From Jimgerdemannia flammicorona (lineage: Eukaryota; Mucoromycota; Endogonomycetes; Endogonales; Endogonaceae): DNA of 12,357 nt. A program made the position numbers and the translations under genes. The stretch lies in assembly GCA_003990745.1 (NCBI GenBank), contig RBNI01005597.1, forward strand, positions 1 to 12,357. The letters are read 5' to 3'. Positions 7,567-12,357 of the stretch are shown piece after piece. The notes below the pieces were generated by a model that was given only the letters and a program-made list of their open reading frames with translations, was not told the origin of the DNA and did no database searches. Every line of letters begins with the position of its first letter. The stretch's first letter is position 1.

Positions 7567-8329
7567 TAAGGGCGTTAAGGTTAAGGGGAAGGTGTCATGG
7601 ACATGACCAATATTTGGAGTTCTGGGATGACAAAATCATAAATAAGATATTTAAGATCTCGGTAACCAATTTCGGAATTTAAAATTAGTCAGGGAATTCC
7701 AAAGTAGCCGTTCAAAACACTTGCTCTCCATTGGAAAATTCAAATGATTATGAAAGCAATATGCAATATGAAGGTTATACTGTATAATTTTTCAGGCCAA
7801 ATCAATACTAGCATTTTAACAAATAGGTATGAAAGGTTAGTAGTCGAATTCTGTCTGAATGCTTTACGTTGTTTTCCCATCACTATGGTTCGCAAACCAG
7901 TAAGGACATTTATATCATTTATCGCAAAAGTAAAATGAAATTAAAATTGATTTGGCTATTTCAAAAACAAAGATAAGCCAGATTTCAATAATGTGAGTGA
8001 ATTGGTATCATTTTCCACCCAAACTTGAAAACATTAATGCCCATGGAAAATATATAAAAGGTGTGTTTATAGTTATGGTATTATTGAACACTGATAAGCA
8101 TTTGTCAATTGCACTTTTGTGTTCCATACACCTTCTGATATTATACTTTTGAGGAAAATCTCTAGCATGTATATGAGCGAGCTGCCTGTGGACATAATAG
8201 GGCTATAATATCAAGTCACGCGTACCTAAGCTAACGCGATCCGCGCTTTGTTCTGTGGAGTAGGTTCAGTGTTGGGGGTTATTTTCGTAAGTCCTTTTTG
8301 TATCGTGTACGACGTAAGTGACTGTGAAA
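7567..8329. other. Long stretch without a supported gene
   Basis: The sequence has moderate AT content. A 64-codon plus-strand frame (7744-7938) and an opposing minus-strand frame across about 7750-7937 are both open but neither shows a domain. The minus-strand one includes FAINDINVLTGLRTIVMGKQ and may be a further relic. A short inverted hint of promoter-like TATAAAAG occurs at about 8053. No RNA gene was found. Confidence 0.4.
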
Positions 8330-8877
8330 TTAATGTAAATATAGCTTCCTTCTTACGTGGCAAGCCCAAACCAGCACTCCTAAATTTGGTCTTTTTGTTA
8401 GGCACGCCGGATAAATTCTACCTAGCTTATGTAATCCAAAACTGTACCCTTCGCAATTCTTCGCCTCACCAACGTTCTCCAAATGGATGATTGCGGTGTC
8501 GTTCCGATTTGGACATGTCAATCCAAACCATAATTACCAAAAGAGTGTGCTATTTTTTCAATGGATACCTGGCCCAATTTGCCGATCACCAGATAATTAC
8601 CATATTGTAATATTCACAAAGAGCGGATATTACATATGGCGCGTTGCGATTGATGACGTCAATATGATGACATAGCACGAAAGCATAAGCCACAAATTAC
8701 TTTGATGACAAGTTGTAAATCCCAACATACCAGATACCCATAGATACAACCAGAGCAGATACGTCCACAGCAATTAGTGATGCCCATTTATCCTGCAAGG
8801 TTTTTATGCAAATAATTGAGATTATTACGCCTAAGGCGGTGTGGATTGTCGGAGTTATGTAGGTGGATGTTCATTAT
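8330..8877 (-). pseudogene. C-terminal relic of a cation diffusion facilitator (CDF) metal transporter
   Basis: CDF proteins export Zn, Fe, Mn or similar ions across membranes in exchange for protons. Read on the minus strand across three frames, the order matches the second half of the family. IHLHNSD (about 8868-8848) stands where the HxxxD metal site of TM5 lies; two hydrophobic helices follow, the second AVDVSALVVSMGIWYVGI, with the Asp expected in TM6 (frame ending TGA 8586-8588, one TAA at 8697-8699). SIEKIAHSFG (next frame) resembles the AHD(I)G helix of the cytoplasmic dimer domain. NDTAIIHLENV (third frame, to 8330) fits the final ...AFVHLD-type strand. TM1-TM4 are missing: coding resemblance stops near 8880. 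It is broken by two frame changes and stops, so it is not functional. Confidence 0.45.
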
Positions 8878-8889
8878 GTCCGCTGTGAT

Positions 8890-8918
8890 TGTCGAAATGT
8901 CTTGACTGTCGAAATGTC
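8890..8918 (+). repeat. 12-bp direct repeat at a relic junction
   Basis: tgtcgaaatgtc occurs at 8890-8901 and again at 8907-8918. It lies exactly between the truncated minus-strand CDF relic and the start of the plus-strand relic, so it may mark a rearrangement breakpoint. Confidence 0.6.
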
Positions 8919-8937
8919 GCAATTATGGACAAGCCCG

Positions 8938-8989
8938 TCGACCTTACCATACTCAGAGAGGAGCCCTCCGACCTTACCATTGCTCAGAG
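8938..8989 (+). repeat. 30-bp in-frame tandem duplication
   Basis: cgaccttaccat recurs 30 bp apart (8939 and 8969), each followed by a ctcagaga motif. It encodes two 10-residue units, PVDLTILREE and PSDLTIAQRL, near the start of the plus-strand relic. Confidence 0.65.
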
Positions 8990-10041
8990 ATTACTCGAAA
9001 GCCTAACAATTAGCTTGCTGGCTGCGGACGAATCCGATCTCAAGAATTCCTTGTTCGGCTACTCTGATACAATCGAGAAATGCAAAAGATCACCCAGACC
9101 CCCGTTCCTCACATTTTGAAAGAAAGGTTGAAGGTGGGTAAATAATTAGTCGCGGAAAGGTCGAGCATATACGCTAATGGATTTGAGACCTGCGTTTTGT
9201 ACCTGCCACCTCTTCACACAAACATCACCCATAACCCTGTTTGCTCTCAACCCCATTCTCCGACGACACCTCTCGCTTAACCTACATTTACACTGTTTCC
9301 CAACTTTCCCACCGCAATCGGCTCCATCGCCCCTTATGAAGGACTCACCCACCCTCAACTTAACCCACCCGTTGGGTCCGCAGGTGCAGTTCATATCCCT
9401 ACCGGGCGCACCCATTGCCGGCGAGCCGGGAGCCGCCAACCCTACAAAGCTCCCCATAGCCATATTCATCTGGCCGTGTTGCCATACTTCAACGCTTGCG
9501 TATCGTCAAATGAGGGGAATCTGACGGGCAGGAATATGAACCGGTTTATTAACATGGGTGAATTAGGTTGCGGGGGTTACCTTTTGCGTTGGGCGTAGTT
9601 GCGTCGTTGTAGTAGTTATTTGCGCAAGAGATTGCGTTTAAAGAGAAGGGGTCATTAAAGACTTTCATTTCGATGCAGGCATCCCCTTGGTGAAGAAGAA
9701 AACCGCTCTCGCAACAAAACAATGAGATTCCCGAAATATCTCCTAGCATTCATGCGGCTGTCCAACGTGCTGTAGAAAAGGCGAGTTTACATTGCGACAA
9801 CATTTCCCACCTTTCCTCCGCACACATCAAGCCATTCTGGGGGTACTACGTCTCCTCCTGGGACGCCATGCGGCCCATGTCCTTCAAGTATGTGACCTTC
9901 GACAAAGAGTGACAAAGGTCACGTAATGTTGTATGCGATTTCGTTAAAGTGGTATCGTCATTCCATGATAGGTTTGGCGAGCCCATTAGATACTACGATG
10001 ATATCAATGAGACTATCGGCGAGATGGAGACTTGCCCTTAC

Positions 10042-10149
10042 CTGGTCGAGACGTTTGCGGAGGGCCTCAAACTCAATCACTAAATCTATTCCAATTTCGA
10101 CGAGTGGGTCGCTCAGCAGTTCATGCTCGTTGAGGAGGTTTCTTGTAAA
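10042..10149 (-). other. Antisense exon-like segment with good splice signals
   Basis: On the minus strand CCCCAACAG (acceptor) is followed by exactly 36 open codons (including RNLLNEHELLSDPLVEIGID) and then GTAAGG (donor). Codon use is reasonable and there are no stops. It could be a downstream exon of the GTPase-like relic on the same strand. It overlaps the plus-strand relic, which also reads well here, so one of the two is a shadow. I cannot decide which from sequence alone. Confidence 0.25.
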
Positions 10150-10331
10150 CTGTTGGGGTCATTTTGTTCATGAGGATTATGTTATCAGTTGATGACATAT
10201 TATCATGGTTTACAAAAAATTTCTCGGTTGTTTTAACTGTTTCATGATCTGTTGAAATATATAAGTTGAAGTCAGCTCTGGCCGAGGCAGTTATATATTA
10301 AATTCGAAAATCCAATTGTAATATAACTTAC

Positions 10332-10765
10332 TTGACAAAACGTCAGTCAACGCATCCTGTGCGCTTTTAACCCCGTTTACAATGCCTCCACGCAGCGTTT
10401 AATTTTATTTGCAATATTTGACGATTCAGAGGAGACTTTTATTAAGATGGGATCGGCATGTTCCAAACACAGGATGAAAGGCAATTTTTTTCCAATTGTG
10501 ATCGGTATGATATGATCTTTGCAGAGTTGAGGAAGATCGCCGTGGAGAGTTTCAGATACTTTGCATATAAACACAACCAATCGTGTGGGCCTTATATGCT
10601 GCACAGTGGCCTTTTGGTGGTTGTTGCCACTGGTGTCAAAAATGTTGATAGCATTACATCCCGACGTCCCAACGGAGAAGTATTGGACACCCAGACTCTT
10701 ATTTCTTGCCCTACTGCCCGCATTTTGAATATTGTTGAATAGCCATTCTAATACGACTGATTTTC
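10332..10765 (-). pseudogene. P-loop GTPase-like domain relic
   Basis: After a polypyrimidine tract and CTTCAG (minus strand), an open frame begins GKSVVLEWLFNN. G1 is therefore only partly present, its first half expected in an upstream exon I cannot find. INIFDTSG gives a G3 (hhhhDxxG) motif 42 residues after the Lys. LPFILCLEHADPI occupies the place of G4 about 61 residues later, with LEHAD instead of NKxD. These spacings match Ras-like/TRAFAC GTPases. The frame stops at TAA 10377-10379, but coding sense continues in another frame as IVNGVKSAQDALTDVLSS to a donor GTAAGT (10331-10326); CAACAG at 10249 closes an 83-bp possible intron. The altered G4 and the frameshift argue against activity. 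A STAND-type P-loop is the main alternative. Confidence 0.4.
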
Positions 10766-10811
10766 CTGAAGAATGAAATTAAAAATGATTAGAAAGAAGA
10801 AAATACAAATT

Positions 10812-10813
<2 letters not shown>

Positions 10814-10897
<84 letters not shown>
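10814..10897 (+). repeat. Uninterrupted A84 homopolymer
   Basis: Eighty-four consecutive A lie on the plus strand, flanked by tgc on both sides (aattgc before and tgcaaatg after). On the minus strand it is a T run between the NLR-like fragment and the GTPase-like exon, where an intron would be. It could be a poly(A) tail of a retroposed transcript, slippage expansion, or an assembly artefact. Confidence 0.9.
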
Positions 10898-10899
<2 letters not shown>

Positions 10900-10952
10900 C
10901 AAATGAATACAATTTAAATACTTACTATACTTAATGGATATATTACTCCCAA

Positions 10953-11699
10953 TTACAAAATGCTATCATATGTACCAGAAGTCTGCAAATGCAATCCATT
11001 CTTTTTGACCAATATTCTGCAATCGCAAAGTTGCTCCAGGATCTGCGGGATATCTTCATCACTTGGGTCGAACCTTTCCACTGATGCTCCAGTGTAGGTG
11101 ACAAAGTAACTGAAAAGTATGAGTACTCCGACTGTAATTGGTCCCGTGAAGAGCGAACACATGTACAATCCTAAGCATTGCCATTGTGAAAGCACGCTAA
11201 TCATAGGTCGAAAATGTTTTTGGAAGCCTTTCTTCATCAGACTTGCTTCGAAAAGCATTGCGCTATGATGATCACGGACGATGGCCTTTAGTAATTTTCC
11301 GGAGTGTTGTGGTCGTTTGGCTGCATTCCCGAGGAGCACCAGACTCAACGGGTGCCTGTCCATGCATGAAACGAGATCACACAGCAACTGACGAGTATAC
11401 TGCGCCTTATTCCCATCAGCCTCTTTCATCATCTTCTCCTTTAATTCGTTGTCAAGACTTTGAATAAATAACACACACCCACTCTCAATATCGGAATTCA
11501 AGAGGCTTTTGAGTTGGTTAAATTTCTCCCCTGACCACCTTAGACGTTCTTGCGAAGTTGCCAAAATCTTTATAGTGATGTGTTGAAATACAACCTCCTT
11601 AAACAAAGCTACAAGTACTAATGCCTCTTTGTTTCAGCATGCATCAGAGTGCCGGCATGATCCAGGATCAATAAAGAAGAAGCCTTCATCATTAGACAT
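10953..11699 (-). pseudogene. STAND/NB-ARC (NLR-like) ATPase fragment lacking its P-loop
   Basis: Fungal NLR-like proteins are intracellular switch ATPases often tied to non-self recognition. The minus frame reads from ATG 11699 with one TGA (11634-11636, codon 22, possibly from CGA) to TAA 10953-10955, 248 codons. GFFFID at residues 6-11 could be Walker B. TIKILATSQERL (about 42-53) matches the sensor/RNBS-B strand. DRHPLSLVLLGNAAKR (about 114-129) matches the GxP-type motif (usually GLPLAL). The remainder, with LYMCSLFTGPITVGVLILF and a late LEQLCDCRILVKKNGLHL, fits a winged-helix domain. Walker A, which should precede, is absent: upstream is a CATCT-rich repeat and AT-rich DNA. No C-terminal repeats follow. 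It is therefore truncated at both ends. Confidence 0.5.
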
Positions 11700-11850
11700 C
11701 TCATCTGGCGCAATCTGCATCCGGGCCATCTGACATCCACATCTATGAAATTTCACTCTGCATCTGCATCAAAGGTATCTCCCATCTACATTCATGACAT
11801 CTAAGCAATCTACATCAGGACCCATTGACATCTGTACCGACCTCCATGTC
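11680..11850. repeat. Degenerate CATCT/AGATG-rich tract
   Basis: catct, catcc and catga words recur irregularly every 6-20 bp (for example acatctcatctggc and ctgcatctgcatcaaag). It starts where the NLR-like homology stops and ends where the CpG-free AT-rich block begins. The irregular spacing suggests an old, eroded microsatellite. Confidence 0.55.
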
Positions 11851-11862
11851 TTCTGTTTCGAT

Positions 11863-12357
11863 TTCCATAATTTCAAATTCAAATTTGAGTAATATACTAA
11901 ATTCAAACAGATATACAAAAGCTTTGAATGAAGCCTTAATGGTAAAACATCTGTATACTAGTAAAACATCTCTCATATCTCTCTATTACTATAATGATTT
12001 ACTAAATATTTGTCAAAAGAGTAAACATTTTTTTGCTGCTGTTGTGCTATTCTGGCTGAGTTATAAGATTTAACAAATAGTATCAGATGTATATTTCATA
12101 TGATAGCATTAATACTAATGGTATTAATTTTTTATAATTAAGTTGTAATACTCATCTGAGTATCAGGGTCTTAGTGATTGCTAATTTCAAACCACTATAT
12201 ATGCTAGATAGTACTTCAGCCCTTCTTGCTCAATAGTGAAGAGTTGCCTTTCTCAGCTATGATTCACATTATACATACTTTTATTTTATTTTATTTTATT
12301 TTATTTTATTTTTTTTTTTTTTATAGTCACTCAGACTTCTTCCTTTATTAATACACC
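11863..12357. other. Second AT-rich, CpG-free block (continues past the window)
   Basis: No CpG is seen from about 11863 to the window end. A chance open frame (11825-12073) starts before the block and shows no domain. Composition resembles the 1200-4107 block and suggests the edge of another decayed repeat. No gene was found. Confidence 0.65.
12279..12323. repeat. (TTTTA)n run ending in poly-T
   Basis: About six ttttat/tttta units are followed by a 13-15 bp T run, inside the AT-rich block. Confidence 0.85.

Larger units (their letters stand above)
8925..10173 (+). pseudogene. Three-frame relic of an unrecognised protein (~400 codons)
   Basis: Coding-like sequence runs with good fungal codon use but changes frame. 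Frame a starts at ATG 8925 and runs to about 9076 (with RLLESLTISLLAADESDLKN). Frame b covers about 9077-9598 with TAA at 9143 and 9278 (MQKITQTPVPHILKERLKVG, LPYFNACVSSNEGNLTGRNM). Frame c covers about 9562-10173 with stops around 9610, TGA at 9910 and TAA at 10081 (SSAHIKPFWGYYVSSWDAMR, YYDDINETIGEMETCPYLVE). In the C-rich part 9177-9480 another frame is also open, so the local path is uncertain. Aromatic and Asn/Pro-rich segments look like a globular protein. I could not assign a family: a dead host gene or an integrated mycovirus structural protein are both possible, without similarity evidence for either. Confidence 0.45.

Noticed and set aside
7744..7938. 64-codon plus-strand frame
   Set aside because: There is no domain, the codon use is like spacer DNA, and the opposite strand is open as well.
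9146..9524. 107-codon minus and 115-codon plus frames
   Set aside because: The C-rich DNA opens several frames. The coding sense on either side is best carried by the frame with TAA at 9143 and 9278, so I treat these two as shadows, with some doubt for the plus one.
10966..11000. G-T-Y-D-S before a splice to G-K-S as a complete Walker A
   Set aside because: Reading GTYDS|GKS would give GxxxxGKS, but no GT donor in the right phase ends the exon after that Ser, and the only phase-compatible donor (TCTG|GTACAT) removes the first Gly.
1..12357. tRNA, rRNA, CRISPR array, bacterial operon or riboswitch
   Set aside because: No cloverleaf, conserved rRNA segment, regularly spaced identical repeats with unique spacers, or ribosome binding site pattern was seen.

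Overview
The window looks like a gene-poor, repeat-rich piece of a filamentous ascomycete-type fungal genome. The evidence is a Zn2Cys6 (fungal-type) zinc cluster gene, a short GTATGT...CAG intron of 89 bp, TTAGGG-type telomeric sequence, CpG-starved AT-rich blocks of the kind left by repeat-directed C-to-T mutation (RIP-like), and a fungal STAND/NLR fragment. No bacterial operon, tRNA, rRNA or CRISPR array was seen. LAYOUT: (1) 1-1199 has normal GC content: the end of an unrecognised acidic ORF (3-215), a minisatellite-like stretch (280-472), a TATA box and AATAAA signal, and ten copies of a 13-bp minisatellite (806-935). This looks like the 3' end of a retroelement or LTR-like sequence, but no partner LTR is in view. 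(2) 1200-4107 is an AT-rich block in which I find a single CpG. It holds decayed reading frames full of TAG/TAA, an (AT)10 run and an interstitial telomeric tract (3681-3696), where the G/C strand bias reverses. (3) 4108-6060 returns to normal composition. It carries an exon-like relic (4357-4540) and the best gene of the window, a minus-strand two-exon zinc cluster plus coiled-coil gene (5095-5999). The apparent C-terminal continuation of that gene (4710-5094) is scattered over all three frames. (4) 6060-8880 is mostly non-coding but holds eroded minus-strand gene relics: a possible fumarylacetoacetate-hydrolase-like piece, an unidentified relic and a cation diffusion facilitator (CDF) piece. 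(5) 8925-10173 is a plus-strand relic of an unrecognised protein in three successive frames. (6) 10042-11699, on the minus strand, holds a P-loop GTPase-like relic, an 84-bp A-run, and a STAND/NB-ARC fragment lacking its P-loop. (7) From about 11863 to the end a second CpG-free AT-rich block begins.

No functional pathway or operon links these genes. The common theme is decay: most relics carry stops explainable as C-to-T changes (CAA/CAG/CGA to TAA/TAG/TGA) plus indels. The only gene with an intact start, intron and coherent domain is the zinc cluster gene, and even that may be C-terminally truncated. All family calls are from reading motifs by eye, and no database search was possible.
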